A DNA stretch of 12,490 nt, from NCBI GenBank assembly GCA_964367845.1, contig CAYIYW010000016.1, positions 1 through 12,490 of the forward strand, read 5' to 3'. Below, piece after piece: positions 7,082-12,194 of the stretch; the first letter of the stretch is position 1; every line of letters begins with the position of its first letter. Made by a program: the position numbers and the translations under genes. Below the pieces are notes generated by a model. It saw only the letters and a list, made by a program, of their open reading frames with translations. It ran no database searches and was not told the DNA's origin. The stretch comes from JAHFLV01 sp964367845. Lineage in GTDB: Bacteria; Patescibacteriota; Minisyncoccia; Phycocordibacterales; DATGWK01.

Positions 7082-8394
7082 TGCCCAATTGTATTTATGA
7101 TTTGTTCTATTGCGGCGTTAACGGTGAATATTGGAGTGTTTGCAATAAATTCTGCGCCTGTTTGCGGGTCGCGCCAAGTGGCCACAATGCTACCAAGCCC
7201 CTTGCCGAATTCGGCAACCGAAGCATCTAACCGCGGCACAAAAATTCCGTTTTCGATTCTCCCGATTCCCCCGATAATTTCCCATTTAACTTCTCCAGAT
7301 ACCGATCGTGTAGAGCCGTCGCTGAACGAAGCCACGGCATCTATTGGAATTTTTACACCCTCCGTAAGTTCTCCCGGAGGAATCTTTATTATTATTTGGA
7401 GACTTTTTGGAGTTGCCGATCTGCGAGCTTCTGTTCTAATTGGTTCTTCGGGAGATGTTTCTGTCGTCACCTCCGATGTGTCGATATCGGTTTTGAGTTC
7501 TTTTTCAAGCGCTTCGAGATCTTTGTCTATTGAACCGAGGTCTTCGGCCACAAAATTATCATTTCTTTGTTCTAAAATTTCGTCGATAAACTTTTCTTGT
7601 ATGAAATCTCGGAATTCGAATTTCACTTCTGTTTCGTTTTCAGATTTTTCTCGGAATTCCTCGAACTTTTCTTCTATTTCTTTATCCGCTTCCAGCGAAG
7701 TTTCTATCCAGCTTTCTTCAAAAAATTCTTCTGGCGCTGGTTTTACTTCAAATTTTTGTTTTCCGGTTTTGATTTGTTTTGCGTCGTCATCGTCGATGCT
7801 TACGAATGTTTTCGGCTCCACTACAACAACAGCGGATTCCACCACTTTTTCCGTTGCCGGATCAATTGGGGCAACTGCGACTTTATTTTCAGAACCTACT
7901 ACTCTTGATTTGCCGTTTTTGTATTCCATTCCGAACGCAGTCCCGCGGACAGTTGCTACCGCGTTTGTGGTTTTGACCTCCCAAAGGGAGTCGGGGGTCG
8001 CAAGGGACAATATTTTGGACCACACTCTGCCGGTTTTTATGAAAATACTCAACACCAGCCGGCCGTCGGTTTTTTGGTAGGAAGCCTCGTTTATTGTAAT
8101 AACGCTTTCTTTGTCGATGCGGGCCACTGAACCGTCGGGCATGTATAGGTTAACAAACGCCTCTTTGAAAGTTTTTATTGTTGTATTGTTTTCGATTTCG
8201 TCTCCAGTTTTGAGTTCCCTTATTTCCGCTCCGGTTTTTGCGTCTATTGCGCTTGCCTTGGGCGATACTATTTCAATCCAGGGCTTTGCCAGCTCCTGGC
8301 CGTGGGTTGTTTCTGCGCCGCCACTCGGGTAAAGAATTATTCCCAATATTCCCGCGATTACCGCTCCAGCTAATATAAAAATAATTTTTTTCAT
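7078..8394 (-). CDS. FecR-domain membrane-anchored protein with Ig-like tail
   Basis: A 438-residue protein. Residues 4-21 form a signal anchor. A FecR domain spans about 60-200: 'GDEIENNTTIKT', 'MPDGSVARIDKES', 'GRVWSKI', and the hallmark 'TTNAVATVRGTAFGM' (142-156). A strongly acidic, Glu/Asp-rich linker follows (about 215-320). A beta-rich bacterial Ig-like (Big-type) domain closes the protein (about 330-426, with 'VASFSDGSTRSVSGEVKWEI'). FecR domains are periplasmic or extracellular and are recurrently found next to CHASE2 cyclases, so it probably feeds a surface signal to the next gene's CHASE2 domain (inference). The start lies 2 bp after the upstream gene's stop without an SD, so translation is likely coupled. 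It ends with TGA inside the cyclase start. Confidence 0.88.
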   Translation of the reverse strand: MKKIIFILAGAVIAGILGIILYPSGGAETTHGQELAKPWIEIVSPKASAIDAKTGAEIRELKTGDEIENNTTIKTFKEAFVNLYMPDGSVARIDKESVITINEASYQKTDGRLVLSIFIKTGRVWSKILSLATPDSLWEVKTTNAVATVRGTAFGMEYKNGKSRVVGSENKVAVAPIDPATEKVVESAVVVVEPKTFVSIDDDDAKQIKTGKQKFEVKPAPEEFFEESWIETSLEADKEIEEKFEEFREKSENETEVKFEFRDFIQEKFIDEILEQRNDNFVAEDLGSIDKDLEALEKELKTDIDTSEVTTETSPEEPIRTEARRSATPKSLQIIIKIPPGELTEGVKIPIDAVASFSDGSTRSVSGEVKWEIIGGIGRIENGIFVPRLDASVAEFGKGLGSIVATWRDPQTGAEFIANTPIFTVNAAIEQIINTIGQ

Positions 8395-8396
8395 TA

Positions 8397-8855
8397 TTAA
8401 AATCTAACAAGATCCGATATATTGTCAATGAAAGATTCATTCTGCTCTTTTTCGTGGATAAATTTTAAAAGAGTTTCGCGCACTTTTGGAATTTCCATAT
8501 TGCCCAGCGGAACTTTCAAAAATGGCATGAACGCGCGCTTAAGTTCAAAAGAGATTTCTTTTTTGTAGCTTTTTTCAAAAATCCAAAATGATTTTATATT
8601 CGTCCACGGGTAAAGGTTCGCGCCCAACGCCATGCCTTGTTCTGAAACTGATACGCGGATTATTTCCGCCGGCCTTGCGGAATAAAGCATTATCGTAAAC
8701 CATCCCATAACCACGAAAACTCCAAATAGTAGCGAGCGTTCGTACGCCGAAAATATCAAAAGCCCTACGGCCGCAAGGCTTAACCACCAGTACCAGTCGG
8801 CGCTTTTTTTGTGCTCAATGTACTCCGGCGCTTCCCATGAAAGGAGGGTTTGCAT
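8397..8855 (-). CDS. Two-TM membrane protein with PH-like C-terminal domain
   Basis: A 152-residue protein. A short N-terminal 'SWEAPEYIEHKKSADWYWW' precedes two membrane helices (about 22-37 and 42-58). A soluble domain follows whose pattern 'ISVSEQGMALGANLYPWTNI..FWIFE' (approximate) and C-terminal helix resemble small bacterial PH-like or DUF5673-type membrane proteins. No catalytic motif is seen; function unknown. It is first in the FecR-cyclase operon (stop 2 bp before the FecR ATG), so a role in assembly or signalling of that system is possible. Its ATG is 14 bp from a divergently transcribed gene and has no Shine-Dalgarno, which points to a leaderless transcript. Confidence 0.78.
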   Translation of the reverse strand: MQTLLSWEAPEYIEHKKSADWYWWLSLAAVGLLIFSAYERSLLFGVFVVMGWFTIMLYSARPAEIIRVSVSEQGMALGANLYPWTNIKSFWIFEKSYKKEISFELKRAFMPFLKVPLGNMEIPKVRETLLKFIHEKEQNESFIDNISDLVRF

Positions 8856-8863
8856 GATATAAT
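8855..8863 (+). promoter_or_regulatory. Extended -10 promoter, probably giving a leaderless mRNA
   Basis: TGATATAAT, identical to the element upstream of the PHP gene. The ATG at 8870-8872 is 6 nt beyond the -10, about where transcription would begin, so the message would be leaderless. No convincing -35 is seen. The TG lies inside the start codon region of the opposite gene. Confidence 0.55.
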
Positions 8864-8864
8864 A
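8859..8864 (-). promoter_or_regulatory. Possible -10 of the signalling operon, overlapping the divergent promoter
   Basis: Read on the minus strand this is TATTAT, four nucleotides before the ATG at 8855, again placing transcription start at or very near the start codon. It overlaps the plus-strand TATAAT, so the two divergent promoters would compete. No -35 is recognisable; the call rests on position and AT content. Confidence 0.3.
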
Positions 8865-8869
8865 TTCAC

Positions 8870-9082
8870 ATGGATCCGGAATCGAAACAAATTTTGCGCG
8901 AACAGCTTGAGTTGCTCAAAAAGATAAACAAGCACTTTACCTACCAGCGCGCTTGGTCGGTTATAAAAAATATTATAGTAATCGGCCTTATTGTATTCAG
9001 CGCATTCCAGCTTCAGCCGTATTTGGACTCAATTTTGGGGGCTTTGAACCTGCAAGAGCTTCTCAAATCAGGCGGACTTTAA
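8870..9082 (+). CDS. Small membrane protein, function unknown
   Basis: A 70-residue protein. An N-terminal charged helix with heptad-like leucines (ILREQLELLKKINKHF, residues 8-23) precedes one membrane helix (about 32-50, 'IKNIIVIGLIVFSAFQLQPY') and a short hydrophobic tail. Small proteins of this build are common in CPR-type genomes, but I recognise no named family. A perfect extended -10 lies just upstream and its stop overlaps the tail of the GT2 gene by a few bases, the tight fit expected of a real gene in a compact genome. A good AAAGGAGGG at 8840-8848 is too far (over 20 nt) to serve this ATG. Confidence 0.7.
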   Translation: MDPESKQILREQLELLKKINKHFTYQRAWSVIKNIIVIGLIVFSAFQLQPYLDSILGALNLQELLKSGGL

Positions 9083-9774
9083 AACCGGTTTTTGAGAATT
9101 GTCCAAAAACCTACCACCGCGTCTTTGAAGCGGATTTTTTTGCCTTCGGAGAATTTGCGCGGAGAGTAGCTGATGGGCGTTTCCAAAATTTTATGTCCAG
9201 AACGCAAAAGTTTTGAAGTAACTTCTGCCTCGAATTCAAAGCCGCTGCTCTGGATATTTAAATTTTTTAAAACATCCGAGCGGAAAAGCTTGTAGCAAGT
9301 GTAAACATCTGTAAGAGCCGAACCGTATAAAATATTGGTAAGCCCCGAAAGAATCGCTACTCCCAAAACATAATGCGGGTAACCGCGCCTTTTCGGATTT
9401 AAATTCCGTGAGCCGTAAACCGCCGAAATTTCCGGATTTTGAAATACCGAAAGAAGTTTGTTGAATTCCTCGGGATTGTATTCCAAATCGGCGTCCTGGA
9501 TTATAACCGCGTCGCCGATTGCGTGTTCCAAAGCGGTTTTGATCGCAGCGCCCTTTCCAAAATTTTCGGAGTGAACCAGAAATTTTAAATTTTCCTTGTC
9601 CGACGAAGCCTTGGCGAAGTCGGAAATTATTTTTTTCGAACCATCCAGCGATCCGTCGTCCACAACTATTATCTCTTTCTCCCACTCTCCCAAATCCAAA
9701 CTTGCCAGTTTCCTTAAAACCAGCTCGATTGTTTTTTCTTCGTTAAAAACAGGAACTATTATTGAGAGTTTCAT
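9079..9774 (-). CDS. GT2 glycosyltransferase, polyprenyl-phosphate sugar transferase (DPM1-like)
   Basis: A 231-residue GT-A glycosyltransferase of the DPM1/DPG synthase type. It opens KLSIIVPVFNEEKTI, and has nucleotide-binding VDDGS (38-42), 'NFGKGAAIKTALEHA', the metal-binding 'DADLEYNPEEF' (94-104), 'TDVYTCYKLF' (145-154) and 'SGFEFEAEV'. Such enzymes move a sugar from a nucleotide to undecaprenyl phosphate on the cytoplasmic face, supplying membrane GT-C transferases. There is no C-terminal membrane segment. Residues about 52-61 (DFAKASSDKE) are an extra loop encoded by a palindromic repeat. The ATG is preceded by GGGGG (9785-9789, minus-strand sense) that belongs to an inverted repeat of the adjacent GIY-YIG element. 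It lies downstream of the GT-C-like gene, its likely functional partner. Confidence 0.9.
   Translation of the reverse strand: MKLSIIVPVFNEEKTIELVLRKLASLDLGEWEKEIIVVDDGSLDGSKKIISDFAKASSDKENLKFLVHSENFGKGAAIKTALEHAIGDAVIIQDADLEYNPEEFNKLLSVFQNPEISAVYGSRNLNPKRRGYPHYVLGVAILSGLTNILYGSALTDVYTCYKLFRSDVLKNLNIQSSGFEFEAEVTSKLLRSGHKILETPISYSPRKFSEGKKIRFKDAVVGFWTILKNRF
9594..9624. repeat. Palindromic repeat inserted in frame in the GT2 gene
   Basis: CCTTGTCCGACGAAGCC followed by TTGGCGAAGTCGGA; the ends TCCGAC (9599-9604) and GTCGGA (9619-9624) pair. It encodes FAKASSDK in the glycosyltransferase at a spot where related enzymes have a shorter loop. By eye it matches the copy at 12002-12030 at about 16 of 24 positions, plus a shared CTTGT flank, so it appears to be one member of a dispersed family. 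Confidence 0.6.
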
Positions 9775-9783
9775 TGCGTTTTG

Positions 9784-9805
9784 ACCCCCACACCAAACGA
9801 ATTTA
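9784..9805. repeat. Left terminal inverted repeat of the GIY-YIG element
   Basis: Pairs with 10067-10089 across 22 bases with one bulge. Its inner end holds the TAA of the nuclease gene (9803-9805). Its outer C-run, read on the minus strand as GGGGG, is the only SD-like stretch in front of the GT2 start (ATG at 9772-9774). Confidence 0.7.
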
Positions 9806-10060
9806 TAATGATATCGACTTTTTTATTCTAATCAATAGTTGTCGTAATGCTCTGGCTCGCAACTTCAGATTATGTTCACGATGTCTAGCGTCATCTTCTG
9901 AAGCGTAGCATTCGTAATAAACAAGCTTGAGTGGTTTCCGAGATTTTGTTGATTCAACTAAACCTGCATTATGTTCTTTAAATCTACGTCGAAGATCGCT
10001 GGTAGAACCAATGTACAACTTTTCGTCTTTGTCACTTTTTAATATATACATATAGAACAT
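9803..10060 (-). CDS. Small GIY-YIG nuclease (UPF0213/UvrC-N-like)
   Basis: An 85-residue single-domain GIY-YIG endonuclease. The GIY strand is 'YMYILKS' (3-9), the YIG strand 'KLYIGST' (14-20), and the catalytic arginine helix 'DLRRRFKEHNAG' (22-33). 'ESTKSRKPLKLVYYE' (36-50) and the metal-binding glutamate E62 with N64 in 'ARHREHNLK' complete the active site, so the enzyme appears intact. Family members are short DNA nucleases known from many bacteria, often in several copies; the role of the stand-alone type is poorly understood. The gene sits alone inside matching inverted repeats between two glycan genes and runs in their direction. No Shine-Dalgarno is seen. The start ATG (10058-10060) puts the first GIY tyrosine at residue 3-5, as usual. 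Confidence 0.9.
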   Translation of the reverse strand: MFYMYILKSDKDEKLYIGSTSDLRRRFKEHNAGLVESTKSRKPLKLVYYECYASEDDARHREHNLKLRARALRQLLIRIKKSISL

Positions 10061-10066
10061 AATGCG

Positions 10067-10089
10067 TAAATTCGTTATGGTGTGGGGGT
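10067..10089. repeat. Right terminal inverted repeat of the GIY-YIG element
   Basis: Reverse complement of 9784-9805 apart from one extra base. It overlaps the end of the membrane protein gene and encodes its final residues (roughly Thr-Pro) and TAA stop at 10075-10077, so that gene's natural C-terminus has probably been replaced. Confidence 0.7.
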
Positions 10090-11541
10090 GAATATTATAA
10101 CCCGTTCATCCGCAAATACCTGTTTCCATTCCTTGTCCTCCAGCCTGGCTTTTAAAAAGTTTTGGCCCCATGGGGTGATGTCGCGGTGCGAAAAAATAAT
10201 GGAGTTGAATTTGTATTGTTTGTTTAACTTGTTCCATGCTTCATCGTTTTCCTGCGCGGGTATGTAAATTTTTTTAAAAAAGTCCGCGCTGTAGGCTTCG
10301 GGCCGGTTATCCACAAAAACTTTTTCCTGCGGGAACAAATGGAATATCAAATATCCCCCAATATCGTAATTGTTGAAAATAGGCCCTTTTAGATTTTCTT
10401 TTTTAAAATATTTTATCGGAGCCGAGTTATTTTCTTGGAGCCCCACGCCAAAATTTCCGCTATACGGAAACAGCGCCGAAATATTGGTTGAGATAAGCAA
10501 AAAAATCGTAAAAAAACACAAGCCCGCTCCGGCGTATTTTATTTCTTTGCTGAACTTGCGTAAGGAGTCAATTTTGAGATTTTCAATATTTTGCGCCAAA
10601 ACTGGCATCAAGACAAATCCAAAAAGCGCCAAATTGCGCGACTGCAAAACAGCCATTGCCGAAATTCCGCCGGCTAAGAAAAAATTTTGAAGGATTGCCA
10701 AGTTTTGCCTTTTCTTTATTAAAACCCACGCAAAAGAAAGCGCTGTTAGCAATACGGCGAATTTGAATATTTCAAAACCCGGCCTCCAGATGCCGTAATT
10801 TTCCAAAAACCAAACCGACTTGTTTTCCGCCAGGCTGTAGCCATATTCGCGGAGTATGGACAAGGGCTCCAAAAGTCCCGCGATTCCAAACGGGTTTATT
10901 AGCGAAACGGCAAAGAGCGAAATAATAAGTAAAGCGATTTTTTTCAAATTTCTGCTGAACAAAAAAGTTCCGGCTATCGCGAACCCCAAAAAGAAAAAGA
11001 TATGCGAGTTTACCCAAATTATCTGTATTGTCAGCAAAAAAAGCAAAAGTTGTTTAAAAGATATTTTTTCTTCGTTCCATTTGAGAAGTCCCCACAAAAA
11101 TAATCCGGAAAATAAGTACGAAAAAACCTCGGGGCGGATTTCTGTCCGCTCCGCCAAAAGGGGGATTGCGATAAGTGCCAAAATTGATGCCGGGCCGATG
11201 CCGATTTTTTCTTCCGCGATTTTAAAAAATATCAGAAATGTAGCAAGGCTTATGGCGATAAAAACAAAATGAACCCCGGCAAAACCCGCCAATTTCCAAA
11301 TTACAAAAAACACCGCTCCAAAAAGCCAATGGTGGTTTGTTGTTGGAAAATCCGGTTCAGTATAAGAATAAAAATTTGTTTTTAAAATTTCAAAGTCGAA
11401 ATCTTTTAGGAGAATTTCGCCGTTTTTTATGTGCCTGCCCAAATCGGCTGTTGTAAGGTCAATCTTGTGCGCAAGGAGATATCCGTAAACTAAAAGAAGC
11501 GCAAGAACGATAAAAATTCCCAAACCCGAGGCGTTTTTCAT
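10075..11541 (-). CDS. Multi-pass membrane protein, GT-C glycosyltransferase-like
   Basis: A 488-residue protein with about ten or more hydrophobic helices from residue 8 to about 355 and a soluble C-terminal part (about 380-488). Features seen: a first extracytoplasmic loop with 'DLGRHIKNGE' (33-42) and 'TTNHHWLFG' (67-75), the place where GT-C enzymes carry catalytic acidic residues and histidines; and in the tail 'IFNNYDIGGYLIFHLFP' and 'VFVDNRPEAY'. This matches a family of bacterial membrane proteins usually left hypothetical or called glycosyltransferase-like. With a polyprenyl-phosphate sugar GT2 in the same unit, a role in extracytoplasmic sugar transfer is plausible but not proven. 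The last residues (TPTP) and stop lie in the inverted repeat of the GIY-YIG element. Confidence 0.72.
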   Translation of the reverse strand: MKNASGLGIFIVLALLLVYGYLLAHKIDLTTADLGRHIKNGEILLKDFDFEILKTNFYSYTEPDFPTTNHHWLFGAVFFVIWKLAGFAGVHFVFIAISLATFLIFFKIAEEKIGIGPASILALIAIPLLAERTEIRPEVFSYLFSGLFLWGLLKWNEEKISFKQLLLFLLTIQIIWVNSHIFFFLGFAIAGTFLFSRNLKKIALLIISLFAVSLINPFGIAGLLEPLSILREYGYSLAENKSVWFLENYGIWRPGFEIFKFAVLLTALSFAWVLIKKRQNLAILQNFFLAGGISAMAVLQSRNLALFGFVLMPVLAQNIENLKIDSLRKFSKEIKYAGAGLCFFTIFLLISTNISALFPYSGNFGVGLQENNSAPIKYFKKENLKGPIFNNYDIGGYLIFHLFPQEKVFVDNRPEAYSADFFKKIYIPAQENDEAWNKLNKQYKFNSIIFSHRDITPWGQNFLKARLEDKEWKQVFADERVIIFTPTP

Positions 11542-11562
11542 ACAAACAAATCTATATTTATT

Positions 11563-11817
11563 TTACGAAAGGTGTTTTGAAACGAGCTTTGTCATCTCGA
11601 ACATGTTTACGGTCTTTTTGCCTCCAAAAACTTTTTGGAGGTTAGAGTCCGCGTTGATGTTGCGCTTGTTTTGCTGGTCCTGCAGGCCGTTCTTTTTAAT
11701 GTATACCCAGAGTTTTTTTACGACCTCCGACCTGGGCATTGGACCTTTGCCGACTACCTCCGCGAGTTCAGAGCTTACGCTCAAAGGCTTCATAAAAGCC
11801 GAATTCGATTTAGCCAT
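11563..11817 (-). CDS. SWIB/MDM2-domain protein
   Basis: An 84-residue protein that is essentially one SWIB/MDM2 fold: 'FMKPLSVSSELAEVVGKG', 'MPRSEVVKKLWVYIKKNGLQ', 'NKRNINADSNLQKVFGG' and 'VNMFEMTKLVSKHL' follow the family from end to end. In eukaryotes the domain occurs in chromatin-remodelling subunits and MDM2; in bacteria it is found as a stand-alone protein or fused to topoisomerase I in Chlamydiae, suggesting a DNA- or nucleoid-related role that is not established. The basic start MAKSNSAF and no signal peptide indicate a cytoplasmic protein. It is first in the minus-strand unit, 21 bp before the GT-C-like gene, with its own promoter. No Shine-Dalgarno precedes its ATG. Confidence 0.9.
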   Translation of the reverse strand: MAKSNSAFMKPLSVSSELAEVVGKGPMPRSEVVKKLWVYIKKNGLQDQQNKRNINADSNLQKVFGGKKTVNMFEMTKLVSKHLS

Positions 11818-11846
11818 TGTTTTATTAGTTAATTGATAATGGTTTT

Positions 11847-11874
11847 ATTATACACTATCTATCTAATTTCCCAA
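11847..11874 (-). promoter_or_regulatory. Predicted promoter of the SWIB gene and downstream glycan genes
   Basis: On the minus strand TTGGGA (plus 11869-11874) and a perfect TATAAT (plus 11847-11852) are spaced 16 bp. Start of transcription near 11840 leaves a leader of about 23 nt without an SD-like sequence. The -35 overlaps the end of the recombinase-remnant reading frame. Confidence 0.55.
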
Positions 11875-11919
11875 CTGGCGGTGTCTGTTTGAAAATATCC
11901 GAACGGAACTGGCTGGGCC

Positions 11920-11948
11920 CCGCCTGCGTTGAAACTTCGGCGGGCAGG
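11920..11948. repeat. Palindromic repeat, copy A
   Basis: CCGCCTGCGTTGAAACTTCG followed by GCGGGCAGG. Its reverse complement matches copy B at 12002-12030 at 19 of 25 aligned bases by eye, so A and B form an inverted pair. The internal CCTGC/GCAGG ends can pair. Confidence 0.6.
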
Positions 11949-11950
11949 TC

Positions 11951-11989
11951 GGCGGGCGGAATTCCCCCCACACCCCCCTTCCGCCCGCC
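11951..11989. repeat. GC-rich hairpin with C-rich loop between the two repeat copies
   Basis: Perfect 11-bp inverted repeat GGCGGGCGGAA (11951-11961) and TTCCGCCCGCC (11979-11989) around a 17-nt loop made almost only of C with ACA in the middle. The loop contains CCCCCACACC, the same ten bases found in the GIY-YIG element ends. On the minus strand the loop is two runs of six G. There is no T tract, so it is not a standard terminator. Confidence 0.65.
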
Positions 11990-12001
11990 TCGCCTTGTTT
12001 A

Positions 12002-12030
12002 CCCGCCGTAGCTTCAGCTAAGGAGGGCCT
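12002..12030. repeat. Palindromic repeat, copy B
   Basis: CCCGCCGTAGCTTCAGCTAA followed by GGAGGGCCT. It is related to copy A (inverted) and to the copy in the GT2 gene at 9594-9624, including the CTTGT that precedes it. The outer flank CCTGCCCGACCGAAACTT (12028-12045) is also inversely related to 11932-11948, so the whole 11920-12045 block folds on itself. Confidence 0.6.
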
Positions 12031-12194
12031 GCCCGACCGAAACTTTTGAGTGAAGGCGGGAACCGGAGCGGAAAGCACGATTTCAAGTTTTTCTTTGGCG
12101 GCAAATTCTTTCAATTCAGAAAGTTGGGATTCAAGAGACATCACTTGTCTTTCCTTGTTTTAAATTAATAGAACTAAAACACTTTTGGGCCTCC

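Larger units (their letters stand above)
9784..10089. mobile_element. Putative 306-bp GIY-YIG element with terminal inverted repeats
   Basis: Left end 9784-9805 and right end 10067-10089 are inverted repeats: ACCCCCACACCA-AACGAA-TTTA against ACCCCCACACCATAACGAA-TTTA in reverse complement, 22 matching bases with one single-base gap. They enclose one complete GIY-YIG gene and almost nothing else; the left repeat even overlaps its stop codon. No clear target-site duplication is seen outside. No transposase is present, so movement would rely on the nuclease itself or act in trans. A non-mobile gene with flanking regulatory repeats is the alternative. Confidence 0.6.
11863..12159 (-). pseudogene. 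Serine site-specific recombinase remnant disrupted by repeats
   Basis: From 12159 down to 12076 the frame reads NKERQVMSLESQLSELKEFA then AKEKLEIV, closely the segment after the catalytic N-terminus of large serine recombinases (the 'Dk.rQv.SleaQl.eL.efA....l.iv' part). The preceding YxRxSt catalytic strand is missing because a TAA stands at 12160-12162. After 'LEIV' similarity stops and the frame runs into a Gly/Pro/Arg-rich translation of GC-rich palindromic repeats, ending at a TAG (11863-11865). A start at ATG 12139-12141 or GTG 12142-12144 is possible, but the product would lack catalytic serine and DNA-binding domains. It is best seen as a relic of a mobile element. Identification rests on about 28 residues. 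Confidence 0.5.

Noticed and set aside
7097..8080. 327-residue plus-strand reading frame, Ser/Thr-rich
   Set aside because: It is the antisense shadow of the acidic FecR-protein gene; Glu/Asp and Lys codons mirror into Ser/Phe. The minus-strand protein has clear FecR motifs and operon coupling.
8840..8862. Good AAAGGAGGG followed by ATG-ATA-TAA, a two-codon upstream reading frame before the 70-residue protein
   Set aside because: The extended -10 at 8855-8863 overlaps it, so a transcript from there would not contain it; the G-rich run is also explained by the opposite coding strand.
9081..9092. AAAACCGGTTTT palindrome between convergent gene tails
   Set aside because: The stem has no room for a loop and lies inside the GT2 3' coding end; too weak to call a terminator.
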